Of a stretch of 17,645 nt of DNA, positions 7,457-15,255 are shown piece by piece. The notes beneath the pieces were generated by a model that saw only the letters and a list, made by a program, of their open reading frames with translations, did not search any database and was not told the DNA's origin. How positions within the stretch are numbered: position 1 is the first letter of the stretch; the number at the start of each line of letters is the position of its first letter. Position numbers and translations under genes: made by a program. Source of the stretch: Acidobacteriota bacterium. Its GTDB lineage: Bacteria > Acidobacteriota > UBA6911 > RPQK01. The stretch is from positions 1-17,645 of the forward strand of contig RPQK01000059.1 in the NCBI GenBank assembly GCA_003819755.1. Direction: 5' to 3'.

Positions 7457-7568
7457 AAGGACCTCAAGGACCCCAAGGACCCCCAGGACCTCAAAGACAA
7501 GGTTGGTCCTTCAGGTCCTTCAGGTCCTTCAGGTCTTTGAGGTCCTTGGGGTCTTTGGCGTCCTTGGG
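7457..7568. repeat. 9-bp tandem repeats in inverted arrangement, divergent promoter region
   Basis: Five 9-bp units of the form aaggacc(c/t)c run from 7457 to 7501. Seven units of the complementary form gtcctt(c/g)(a/g)g run from 7506 to 7568. The inner parts form a perfect 13-bp stem (7486-7498 with 7533-7545), and imperfect pairing extends outward. The array fills most of the 225-base gap between the divergent AlkD-like and TamB-like genes. A run of eight G follows at 7566-7573. This gap must also contain promoters for both directions; an AT-rich patch with taagat at 7610-7615 is a possible -10 for the + strand gene, but I find no good -35 at the right distance. Confidence 0.8.
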
Positions 7569-7638
7569 GGGGGCCTCTTGCCAATCCTGCACCGGCACAG
7601 CTTTTTTGCTAAGATTACATATGTTTTAAGGGCGGCTA

Positions 7639-10600
7639 ATGCGGCGGTTAATCAAGATAGGACTCGGTGTTTTCCTATGCCTGCTGATCATTCTTATCGT
7701 CGGCGGCTTGGCTTTCGTGGAGAGCCAATCCTTCGACGTCTGGGTTCGTCAGGAGATCAAGTCCTATCTTGAGCGTCGCTTCCCAATGCGGGTAAGCCTC
7801 GACAGCGTCGACGTGAAGCTGCTGAGCGGCGAATTCGAGCTGTCCAACTTCAAGATCTTCAGCCTGAACGATCTTCGACAACCGGCCATTCACATCGACC
7901 GCATCCTGGTTAATTTCACGATCACACGCTTTTTTCGGCCGGCCGCCTCCCTCGACAAGCTGTATCTCAAGTCGCCCCGAATCAGGCTGGTCGAGGAAGG
8001 AAACAAGCGCCTCAACCTGGCCAACATCTTCGACCCGCCGAGCAATAAGCCCAAGGGGAAGCCCTTTTCCATAACTCGCCTGGCCATCAAGAGGCTGGAC
8101 ATGGTCGACGGGCTGATTCTCTTTTACGATGACCCCATACACGTGGAAACCAGGGAAGGCGGGCTCGACGTCGCCTGGCGATTTGAAGAAACGCCTGAGC
8201 GCCGTTACACCGGCACGATCGACCTCTCCGCCCTCGACATAGCCATCGCCGACTTTCGCCTGGATGATGCCACCGGCAAGATGGCCTTTCACTTGTACGA
8301 TAACGCCATCCGCTTGCCGTCAATCAACATCGACTCTCAACAGGTCGACGTCCAGGCTTCGGGCGAACTGAGCGATTTGCGCGCCAAGGTCTACCGATTC
8401 GAGACGAAAGTGACGGCCGACGTTCCCAGAATTCAGCACCCCAATCTCGGCAAGTATTTCGACCAGGGGATAGCTCTGGCAACAGGTGTATTCACCGGCA
8501 AGGGGAGTGATTTCGTTTGGCAAGGCCGGGTGGAATCCAACCTGATTGAGTTCATGGACTTTCCTCTGCGTCGATTTGAATCCACGGTCAGGATGAACGC
8601 CCACTCGGTGGAGGTCGAGCGCCTGAGAGCGAATCTATACACCGGAACGGTGACCGCTAAAGGTTCGCTGCGGTTCGGCCGGAAGGAACGGTCCGAGTTC
8701 CGGGTCGAGGCGAGCGGAGTCAGTCTTCGACCTCAGCTTGTTCAACTCGAGCTCGAGGAGGTCGGAGTCCAGGGAACCGGCGATTTTAGCGGTGTGGTGG
8801 GATGGCCGGGAACTGAATTCGCGCAGATCTCTGGACAAGGACGGGCCTTCTATCGAGGCTCCTTTACAGGCTTTTTTCTGAATTCCCAATCCGAAATCCG
8901 CAATTCGCAATCCGCCGCCCAGAATCCGCAATCCGCAATTCCAAGTCCGCAATCGGAGATTCCCTTCCAGGGCAACAGCCGTGTTTCCTTCGCCAACGAG
9001 CGCGTTCGGCTTCGGGACGGGAGCATCTCGCTCCCGACAAGCCAGATCGAATACGCGGGACAGATCACGTTCCAGGGCGTCTACGACATCGACTTCGTCG
9101 GCAACTCGCAAAACGCCGCGGAATTGGTCCAGGTGGCACGGATGATTGGGGTAACTCCCGACGAGTACATCGACAAGTACGACGTCGATCCCCGGGGAGC
9201 GGCGTCTTTTTCGGCCCGGCTTTATGAGGAGGCAGATGCGCCGCACGTCACTGCGCAAGTGAAAGCGTATGACATCTTCGTCCGGAAGGAGCGGCTGGGG
9301 AACCTCCAGGCCGGCGTCAATGTCGGGCCTGGACGGGTGGAGTTGCAGAACGTTCACTTGGAAGCGCCCGAGTTCCGGGGGGAGTTGACGGCGAAGCTGA
9401 GAACGACGGAAACGTCCCGGGAACTCAACGCGGTCAGCCTTCGGGTGGAGAACTTGCCCATCGCCCGCTTCCTGCCTTTTGTCCGTGAAGGTCTCCCGAT
9501 CACCGGGATTGCCTCCGGGACCATCGATTTTCATGAAACCAGCCGTGACCGATATCAAGGTGGTGGCCAGGTCAGGGTCCGTGAGGCGGAAGTCTACGGT
9601 GAAGATGTCGGTCCGGTCACGGCCCAGGTCAGTTTCCAAGGTAACCGGGTTCTCCTGCAGGGGGTCCAGGCGGCCGTCGCAGAGGGAACGGTTACTGGGG
9701 AAGCGGTCCTCAACCTGGACACCCAGGTCGCCACTCTCGATGTTCAAGCGAATGGAATCGCTTTGCAGTCCCTGGAAGCCGTTCGGACTCGGAGCGAAGC
9801 CACCGGCGTCGTGAGTTTTTCAGTACAGGGAGAGGGTAGCGTCAAGAATCCCAACTTCCATATTCGCGCCACCGCCCCGACCCTCGCCATCAAAGAGTAC
9901 ACGCTCGAACAGGTGCAGCTGACAGCGGATCTAAAGGGGAGGAAGGCCACCTTCGAAGCACGAAATGTGTTTCGCGGCAGGCCATTCGAGATTACCGGAA
10001 ACGTGGGTATCGACAAACCCTACCCGATCGAGGCCGCGGTTGATCTTGACCAGGTCCCGATCGAGCCTTACCTGGCACTCCTCCGGCAGGACCTTCCCAA
10101 GCTGACGGGAGTCGTCAACGGCCGGATGGACCTTCACGGTCCGCTGGAGCAACCGGACCTGTTAGTCGGGAAGGCCGATCTGTCTCTTCTAAGGCTGAAG
10201 GTGGAGGACTACGAAGTCCAGAACACACAGCCTGTGCAGCTTTCCTATCAAGCCGGTGTACTCCGGATACCACCGGTCACGTTCAAGGGTCCACAAACTG
10301 ACTTCAGAGTCGAGGGGAACATCAGTCTGAAAGATCGGCAGGCGATAACTGTCAAGGCTGACGGCACGGTGAATCTGGCCCTGCTCAGCGGATTCATGCC
10401 GGAAGGAGCGGCGGGCGGGCAACTGCAGCTGAATGCGGTGGTGACAGGGACTATTTCCCGGCCGCGGATCGTCGGGACCGCCGCTCTGCGCGAAGGAATC
10501 GTCACCCATCCCAGTCTCCCGACTGGTTTCTACGACGCCGAAGGCCAGTTCAAATTCACCGCGAACCAGGTGTCTATAGACCAGTTCCGGGCCCGAACCG

Positions 10601-11631
10601 GTTACGGAGTAATTAATGCCGAGGGCGGCGTTTTTTTGCAGGGCTTTCGTCCGACTCGCTGGCAGGTGAACGTTTCCGGCTCGGCTTTGCGCGTCGAATA
10701 CCCCGACAACGTCATCTCGACCGTGGATGTGGATCTGGACGCCCTTAAGAGCGAGCGTTCGCAGCTCCTGTCCGGGGTCGTCTACGTCCGATCGGCTGAA
10801 TACACCGAAAGCATTTCAATACCAGAGCTGATCTTGGCCGTCACGGCACCCGAGGTCGAAAAGGTTCAAAGAGGAGGGGAAGCGGGAACAGCCGAGGAGA
10901 CCCAGCTGAACATCTCCGTGGAAGCGTATCAAAGCATGCGTGTCAGCAACAATCTGGCGGACATTGTGGCAAGCGGAGACTTCACTATCCGCGGCACGCT
11001 TCAGAATCCGGTGATTGTCGGCAGCGCGACCATCGACGATGGGGAATTGACCCTCGAGAACAACAAGTTCGAAATTACCCGGGGAACGGTCTCCTTCAAT
11101 AATCCCCGCAGGACTCACCCCACTCTCACGTTCGAGGCCACCACGGAGAAACTCGAACATCTGATCACGATCGCTGTCCGCGGTCCGCTCGAGCGCCTGA
11201 ACATGTCGTTGCGGTCAGAACCTCCGCTCCCGACCTCCACCATCGTCAGTTTGCTGGCCCTGAATCAGACGCAGGAGGAGAGCGCCCTGGGAGGACCCAC
11301 GCAGCGCCCGGTAGGTTCAGTGGCCGGCACCCTGCTTCTCAAAGGTCTGGGCGAAACAGTGGAAGCCCGAGCCAGCCGGCTCTTCGGCTTCGAGAAGTTT
11401 TCGATCGACCCGTTTTTTTACGCCGGGAGTCGTGATCCTGGGGCGCGAGTCACCCTGGGAAAGCAGTTGACGGCGGACTTGACGATTACCTATCAGACCG
11501 TTCTGGGTAACCCTTCGCAGGAGCAGTTCCTCAGTGTGGAATACCGGTTGACAGACTGGCTTACAGCAATTGGAACGCGCGAGGAGAACGGCTCCCTCGC
11601 CATCGACTTCAAGTTCAGAAAGCGATTTTGA
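7639..11631 (+). CDS. tamB: TamB/AsmA-like translocation and assembly protein (DUF490)
   Basis: Very long inner-membrane-anchored periplasmic protein of the TamB class, in which a beta-rich groove bridges the inner and outer membranes; these proteins help outer-membrane protein assembly and lipid transport. At 1330 aa it is close to E. coli TamB (about 1260). Residues 5-27 form a single N-terminal membrane anchor, followed by an AsmA-like start (VDVKLLSGEFELSNFKI at about 53-69) and many repeated beta-strand segments. The C-terminal DUF490 region is recognisable from about residue 980, with SEPPLPTSTIVSLLAL (1193-1208) and an ending in Phe after alternating hydrophobic residues. Bases 8881-8964 encode four imperfect heptapeptides (residues 415-442) that look like an inserted DNA repeat. 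An AAGGG lies about 8 bases before the ATG. Its stop overlaps the start of the Omp85 gene, the usual partner. I am sure of the family; orthology to E. coli tamB is inferred. Confidence 0.88.
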   Translation: MRRLIKIGLGVFLCLLIILIVGGLAFVESQSFDVWVRQEIKSYLERRFPMRVSLDSVDVKLLSGEFELSNFKIFSLNDLRQPAIHIDRILVNFTITRFFRPAASLDKLYLKSPRIRLVEEGNKRLNLANIFDPPSNKPKGKPFSITRLAIKRLDMVDGLILFYDDPIHVETREGGLDVAWRFEETPERRYTGTIDLSALDIAIADFRLDDATGKMAFHLYDNAIRLPSINIDSQQVDVQASGELSDLRAKVYRFETKVTADVPRIQHPNLGKYFDQGIALATGVFTGKGSDFVWQGRVESNLIEFMDFPLRRFESTVRMNAHSVEVERLRANLYTGTVTAKGSLRFGRKERSEFRVEASGVSLRPQLVQLELEEVGVQGTGDFSGVVGWPGTEFAQISGQGRAFYRGSFTGFFLNSQSEIRNSQSAAQNPQSAIPSPQSEIPFQGNSRVSFANERVRLRDGSISLPTSQIEYAGQITFQGVYDIDFVGNSQNAAELVQVARMIGVTPDEYIDKYDVDPRGAASFSARLYEEADAPHVTAQVKAYDIFVRKERLGNLQAGVNVGPGRVELQNVHLEAPEFRGELTAKLRTTETSRELNAVSLRVENLPIARFLPFVREGLPITGIASGTIDFHETSRDRYQGGGQVRVREAEVYGEDVGPVTAQVSFQGNRVLLQGVQAAVAEGTVTGEAVLNLDTQVATLDVQANGIALQSLEAVRTRSEATGVVSFSVQGEGSVKNPNFHIRATAPTLAIKEYTLEQVQLTADLKGRKATFEARNVFRGRPFEITGNVGIDKPYPIEAAVDLDQVPIEPYLALLRQDLPKLTGVVNGRMDLHGPLEQPDLLVGKADLSLLRLKVEDYEVQNTQPVQLSYQAGVLRIPPVTFKGPQTDFRVEGNISLKDRQAITVKADGTVNLALLSGFMPEGAAGGQLQLNAVVTGTISRPRIVGTAALREGIVTHPSLPTGFYDAEGQFKFTANQVSIDQFRARTGYGVINAEGGVFLQGFRPTRWQVNVSGSALRVEYPDNVISTVDVDLDALKSERSQLLSGVVYVRSAEYTESISIPELILAVTAPEVEKVQRGGEAGTAEETQLNISVEAYQSMRVSNNLADIVASGDFTIRGTLQNPVIVGSATIDDGELTLENNKFEITRGTVSFNNPRRTHPTLTFEATTEKLEHLITIAVRGPLERLNMSLRSEPPLPTSTIVSLLALNQTQEESALGGPTQRPVGSVAGTLLLKGLGETVEARASRLFGFEKFSIDPFFYAGSRDPGARVTLGKQLTADLTITYQTVLGNPSQEQFLSVEYRLTDWLTAIGTREENGSLAIDFKFRKRF
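8881..8964 (+). repeat. Twelve 7-bp repeat units carried in frame within the TamB-like gene
   Basis: This is exactly 84 bases, twelve units of a degenerate heptamer with consensus AATCCGC. Because 3 x 7 = 21, the array is read as four heptapeptides (residues 415-442) of the pattern [N/S][S/P]QS[E/A][I/A]x, without breaking the reading frame. The Gln/Ser/Asn-rich composition is unlike the surrounding beta-rich protein, which suggests insertion or expansion of an intergenic-type repeat into a loop. The same unit appears reverse-complemented at 14566-14586. Confidence 0.85.
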
Positions 11632-14567
11632 GACACGTCCGCACGCTGTCGCCAACCAGTAAAACGGGTAACGCGAATCATATTCGTGCAGTCCGAGCTA
11701 TCTACGCAGCCTGGTTGTCTTTTTGTGGGGCTCTCCTGCTTACAGCCTCACTCTCGGCGTCAGCTCAGGAAGCAGCCAGTGTCGAAGGAAAGGCTATCCG
11801 CCAGATCCAGTTGCTGAGCGAAGGGCCGCTGAGCCGGATCGCCACTCCGGACCTGATCTCCCTCATCGGGTTCAAGAAAGGGGGCCCCTATTCGAGTGCC
11901 GAGGCCAAGCACGCCATTCAACGGCTGCACTCGACCGAGCTCTTTCACGACGTTTTGATCGACGTCCGACCGGTCGGTGCCGACTCCGTAGACGTCGACG
12001 TCATCCTCGTCCGTCGTTTCTACATCAAAGAGATCAGCTTTGACGGCGACCTTAAACTGGAGCCGAGCGACCTGCGTCGCGACCTCGCCTTCCGCGCGGG
12101 GGAGGCCTTCTACCCGGAGCTTATGGAAGAGACCGTGGCACGCCTGAGGGAGATGTACCAAAAACAGGGCTTCTACCAGGCGCGCATTGAGCCGAGATTC
12201 GAAGTGGACTACCCGACGGCCGAGCTGAAGATCGAGTTCCGTATCCAGGCCGGAACCCGTGCGGTCGTGTCGGTAATTCAGTTTGACGTCGAAGGAGGAA
12301 TAGACCCGACAAGCCTTCAGTCTTTGATAAGCACTCGCGCGGGTCAGCCATATTCTCAACTGCAGATGGATCAGGACATCGCGGTTCTTGAACGTTACTT
12401 TGTCCGCCAGGGCTATCTGAACCCGGACATCTACCTGCGCGGCGGCGCTGCTTACGACGCGGCCGGCAACAGCGTCTCTCTCGTCGTCAGAGTGGTTCCT
12501 CGCGAGCGATCCCAACTGACATTTGAGGGTATCGACCCAAACAGCAAGGAGTTGGAGGGTCTCTCGCTATTCAGCGAGCGGGGATCCGCACTCGCCCTCC
12601 TTGAAGAAAGCGTGGAAGCTCTGGAGACCCGAGTTCAACGGGACGGCTATTTTCTCGCGGGAGTCAGTTACGAGACTTCCGGCACCGAAGAAAACCGCCG
12701 AATCGTGATACGCGTAAATCGGGGAAATAGGTATCGAATTGCCAAGGCGCTTTTCGAGGGGAATTCGACCATACCGGAGGAGCGGCTGAAGAGGATTCTG
12801 AGAATAAAGGAGGCCGGCGTCCTTTCGCGGGGGGAATTCACCGATCGGCTGGCGCGCGAAGACGCCGAGCGGATCGCTTCCTTTTATCAACAGCGCGGAT
12901 TCATGGACGTCAAGGTCGATCGGGAAATCCGGGCTGATTACCCTGAGGCGGGACGGCTTACGGTTGTTTTCAAAATCCAGGAGGGGCCGCCCTACGTTCT
13001 CGAGGATCTGCAGATCGTCGGCAACCATCAGATCGACGAGACGGCTCTGCGTCGAGAGATCCAGGTCAAGGAAGGCGAGCCGTTTTCCCCGGTCGGCATC
13101 GCGCAGGACCGGGGGAATATCCTCGCCGCTTACGAGAATCAGGGTTATCGCGGCACGGACATCCAGTACGAGATCACCTATCCGCAACCAGGCAGAGCGA
13201 GAGTCCGGTTTGTGATCGAAGAGGGCGAAAAATGGTACGTCGACCAGGTGGTACTGGCGGGTCTGGTCGATACCAGACCGTCGGCGGTCAAGAAGGAAGT
13301 GGTCGTCCACGCGGGTCAGCCTCTTTCGCTGGAAAGGGTCCTGACGACCGAAACCAATCTTCACGATCTGGCGGTATTTAGTCGGGTCGACGTCAAGCAA
13401 GCGCCCGCTTTCGGCGACCCGAACCTCAGGAACGTGATAATCCGGGTCGAAGAGGCCAAGAAATACAGCCTGCTTTACGGCATCGGCTACAGTTCATTCG
13501 AGGGCGTGCGCGGGACTTTCGGGGTCAGCAATTCGAACTTTATGGGGAGGGCGCATACCCTGTCCCTCGGCCTAAGGGCCGGTCGCCAGCGACAGCGCGC
13601 TAACGTCTCTTACTCACTTCCCCGCGTTTTCGATTGGCAACTGCCCACGGTCCTGACCGCGGCGATCGACAACGAAAAGGCTTTGACGGAACAACTTGAG
13701 ACCCGAAGAGCGCTAAGAGGGCGGCCGTTTGACGCCTACCGTTTGATTGGCTCCGGTCAGTCCGAGCGCCGCCTGAGCGCTCGTGAATCCTTCTTCATCC
13801 GCGCCAATTTTCAGAATATCAAAATCGACGTTCCTCCGAACCTGGCTACTCCCCTTCAGTTCTTCCGTGAGGAGGAGAATCTCCGACTCTCCAGCGTCGC
13901 GATTTCTTACTTGAATGAATCCCGCGATGACCCGTTGAGCCCCAAGTTCGGCTTCTTCCTTAGCGGTGAGGCGCTCCTTTCGACCAAGCTGATAGGCTCG
14001 GAGCGCCAGTTCTTCCGGATTCTCACCCAGGCTCAGTATTACAAACAAGTGTTCCCGAACGTGGTTCTTGCTACGTCTCTGCGCCTGGGAATGATTCTAC
14101 CTTTTGCCAACAGCCTCCCGGCCGACATCGAGAATCCGGTGCCAATTTCGGAGCGGTTCTTCTCCGGCGGGTCGACGACTCTGCGAGGACTCACCCAAGA
14201 TCTGGCTGGCCCGCTGTTGCGCGACCCGGCAACCGGGGAAATCGTGCTTGTGGACGAGTTCGGGAGGCCGGACCCGGAAGGCCGCCCCGTGCCCCTAGGC
14301 GGCAACGGGCTGGCTATCGGAAACGTCGAGCTGAGGTTTCCGCTTTTCTGGTTCCTGTCCGGTGCCGTCTTCTACGATATCGGCAACGTCTTCCGAAGCA
14401 TCACCGACGTATCACAGGCGGGCTGGAGCAACGCCATAGGGTTCGGTGTGCGCGCCAATACCCCGGTCGGTCCGGTTCGTTTCGATATCGGCTACAACCC
14501 CAAGCCACCCCCGACTATCGGCTTTAGCCACTGGAATTTCCACTTCACCCTCGGACACCCTTTCTGA
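11628..14567 (+). CDS. Omp85-family outer-membrane assembly protein with seven POTRA domains
   Basis: Outer-membrane beta-barrel protein of the BamA/TamA superfamily, which inserts other barrels into the outer membrane. A signal peptide is visible at about 20-47 (hydrophobic core, then SASA before QEA). Seven POTRA-like repeats follow, roughly 55-128, 129-209, 210-291, 293-366, 367-453, 454-533 and 534-609, most ending in a [R/K]-[I/V]-x-[E/A/R]-G type strand. The 16-strand-type barrel spans about 610-979, with the loop-6 [V/L]RG motif as STTLRGL (849-855) and the C-terminal strand ending in Phe. BamA normally has five POTRAs and TamA three. The start is TTG at 11628, overlapping the tamB stop as TTGA; there is no good Shine-Dalgarno and a long n-region, so coupling is likely and the start is uncertain. 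Adjacency to TamB favours a TAM-like role, but the POTRA number leaves BamA possible. Confidence 0.9.
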   Translation: MRHVRTLSPTSKTGNANHIRAVRAIYAAWLSFCGALLLTASLSASAQEAASVEGKAIRQIQLLSEGPLSRIATPDLISLIGFKKGGPYSSAEAKHAIQRLHSTELFHDVLIDVRPVGADSVDVDVILVRRFYIKEISFDGDLKLEPSDLRRDLAFRAGEAFYPELMEETVARLREMYQKQGFYQARIEPRFEVDYPTAELKIEFRIQAGTRAVVSVIQFDVEGGIDPTSLQSLISTRAGQPYSQLQMDQDIAVLERYFVRQGYLNPDIYLRGGAAYDAAGNSVSLVVRVVPRERSQLTFEGIDPNSKELEGLSLFSERGSALALLEESVEALETRVQRDGYFLAGVSYETSGTEENRRIVIRVNRGNRYRIAKALFEGNSTIPEERLKRILRIKEAGVLSRGEFTDRLAREDAERIASFYQQRGFMDVKVDREIRADYPEAGRLTVVFKIQEGPPYVLEDLQIVGNHQIDETALRREIQVKEGEPFSPVGIAQDRGNILAAYENQGYRGTDIQYEITYPQPGRARVRFVIEEGEKWYVDQVVLAGLVDTRPSAVKKEVVVHAGQPLSLERVLTTETNLHDLAVFSRVDVKQAPAFGDPNLRNVIIRVEEAKKYSLLYGIGYSSFEGVRGTFGVSNSNFMGRAHTLSLGLRAGRQRQRANVSYSLPRVFDWQLPTVLTAAIDNEKALTEQLETRRALRGRPFDAYRLIGSGQSERRLSARESFFIRANFQNIKIDVPPNLATPLQFFREEENLRLSSVAISYLNESRDDPLSPKFGFFLSGEALLSTKLIGSERQFFRILTQAQYYKQVFPNVVLATSLRLGMILPFANSLPADIENPVPISERFFSGGSTTLRGLTQDLAGPLLRDPATGEIVLVDEFGRPDPEGRPVPLGGNGLAIGNVELRFPLFWFLSGAVFYDIGNVFRSITDVSQAGWSNAIGFGVRANTPVGPVRFDIGYNPKPPPTIGFSHWNFHFTLGHPF

Positions 14568-14586
14568 TTGCGGATTGCGGATTGTC
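14566..14586. repeat. Three 7-bp repeat units at the end of the Omp85 gene
   Basis: Units gattgcg, gattgcg and gattgtc begin within the TGA stop codon of the Omp85 gene. The unit is the reverse complement of the AATCCGC heptamer found inside the TamB-like gene. It occupies part of the 58-base gap before the next gene, and no terminator-like stem is seen. Confidence 0.75.
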
Positions 14587-14625
14587 GACTAAACGGCTAC
14601 CATTCGCGTCAGAGGAGGAAACCGC

Positions 14626-15156
14626 ATGAGAAGACTTATCGTTTTCCTGCTGGTTTTTGCGGGAGCCGTCACTTTGCTTCCCAAGGTCGCGTCTGCGGCC
14701 GATTTCGAGATCATAACGGGCAAACCGTTCGACCAATCAGTCGTCACAAATTTCTACCTGGAAGGCCAGGCTATCCCGGTACAAAAGAGGAACGCGTCTC
14801 TGGTCAAGACCCCGGCCGGAGCACGGGTCCTGGTCGCCCTGCTCGACACGAGCGGTTACGGGACCGACATCACGCAAAAGTACCACGGCCTGATGATCAC
14901 CGAAGGGACCCTCAACATCGGGGGAAAGGCCGTTTCGCCAGGAAGCTACGGTTTCGGATTAACGCTGATGAACCCGTCCGGCCCGCCGACCGGGTCCAAA
15001 GTGTTCCGGCTGTACAACCAGGCAGGCCAGAAGATCATGGAATACAAGGCAACACGCGACGAAGTGCTTGCCCGGGCCAAGCCTCTGCAGGTCGTGACGA
15101 AAAAAGGCAAGCCGGCAAGGCTGTATGTGGGGCGTGACTGGATAGAGGTGAATTAA
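14626..15156 (+). CDS. Secreted or periplasmic protein of unknown function
   Basis: I do not recognise this family. The protein (176 aa) has a clear Sec signal peptide: MRR, then a hydrophobic core to about residue 18, then VASA before ADF (predicted cleavage after residue 24). The mature part is about 152 aa, with alternating beta-strand-like patterns, a KYHGLMITEGTLNIGG stretch (85-100), a Gly-rich SPGSYGFGLTL segment and a basic C-terminal half ending LYVGRDWIEVN. No Cys is present, so it is neither a lipoprotein nor disulfide-bonded. The ATG follows a strong GAGGAGG 7 bases upstream, which decides the start over the overlapping frame from 14568. It is the last gene of the + strand series with TamB and Omp85 and may be co-transcribed with them, suggesting an envelope role (inference). 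Confidence 0.8.
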   Translation: MRRLIVFLLVFAGAVTLLPKVASAADFEIITGKPFDQSVVTNFYLEGQAIPVQKRNASLVKTPAGARVLVALLDTSGYGTDITQKYHGLMITEGTLNIGGKAVSPGSYGFGLTLMNPSGPPTGSKVFRLYNQAGQKIMEYKATRDEVLARAKPLQVVTKKGKPARLYVGRDWIEVN

Positions 15157-15248
15157 GGACCTGAAGGACCGGAAGGACCGGAAGGACCGGAAGGACCTGA
15201 AGGACGAGAAGACCGCAGCTTTTTTCGTCCTTCCGGTCCTCCGGTCTT
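15157..15248. repeat. 9-bp tandem repeat with inverted partner between convergent genes; possible bidirectional terminator
   Basis: Six 9-bp units of ggacc(g/t)gaa run from 15157 to 15210, beginning directly after the stop codon of the secreted-protein gene. The complementary form gtcctt.ccg follows at 15227-15243. A stem can form with one bulge (for example about 15168-15198 against 15227-15247), with a T6 tract at 15220-15225 in the loop and a short T-rich end at 15245-15250. mtnA ends at 15256 on the other strand, so a shared terminator is plausible but not proven. Confidence 0.65.
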
Positions 15249-15255
15249 TTCTGAT

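Noticed and set aside
7414..7584. N-terminal extension of the AlkD-like gene with a collagen-like Gly-Pro-Glu string
   Set aside because: The extension only translates the 9-bp intergenic repeats. A GTG at 7413 with a strong AAGGAGG is the better start and matches family length.
8635..9747. 370-codon open frame on the - strand opposite the TamB-like gene
   Set aside because: It shadows a clearly coding region; the translation is Arg/Asp-rich without motifs, and the TamB frame is continuous for 1330 codons.
14568..15137. 189-codon + strand frame overlapping the secreted-protein gene
   Set aside because: It begins inside the repeat after the Omp85 stop and has no signal peptide or motif. The 14626 frame has a strong ribosome binding site and a typical signal peptide.
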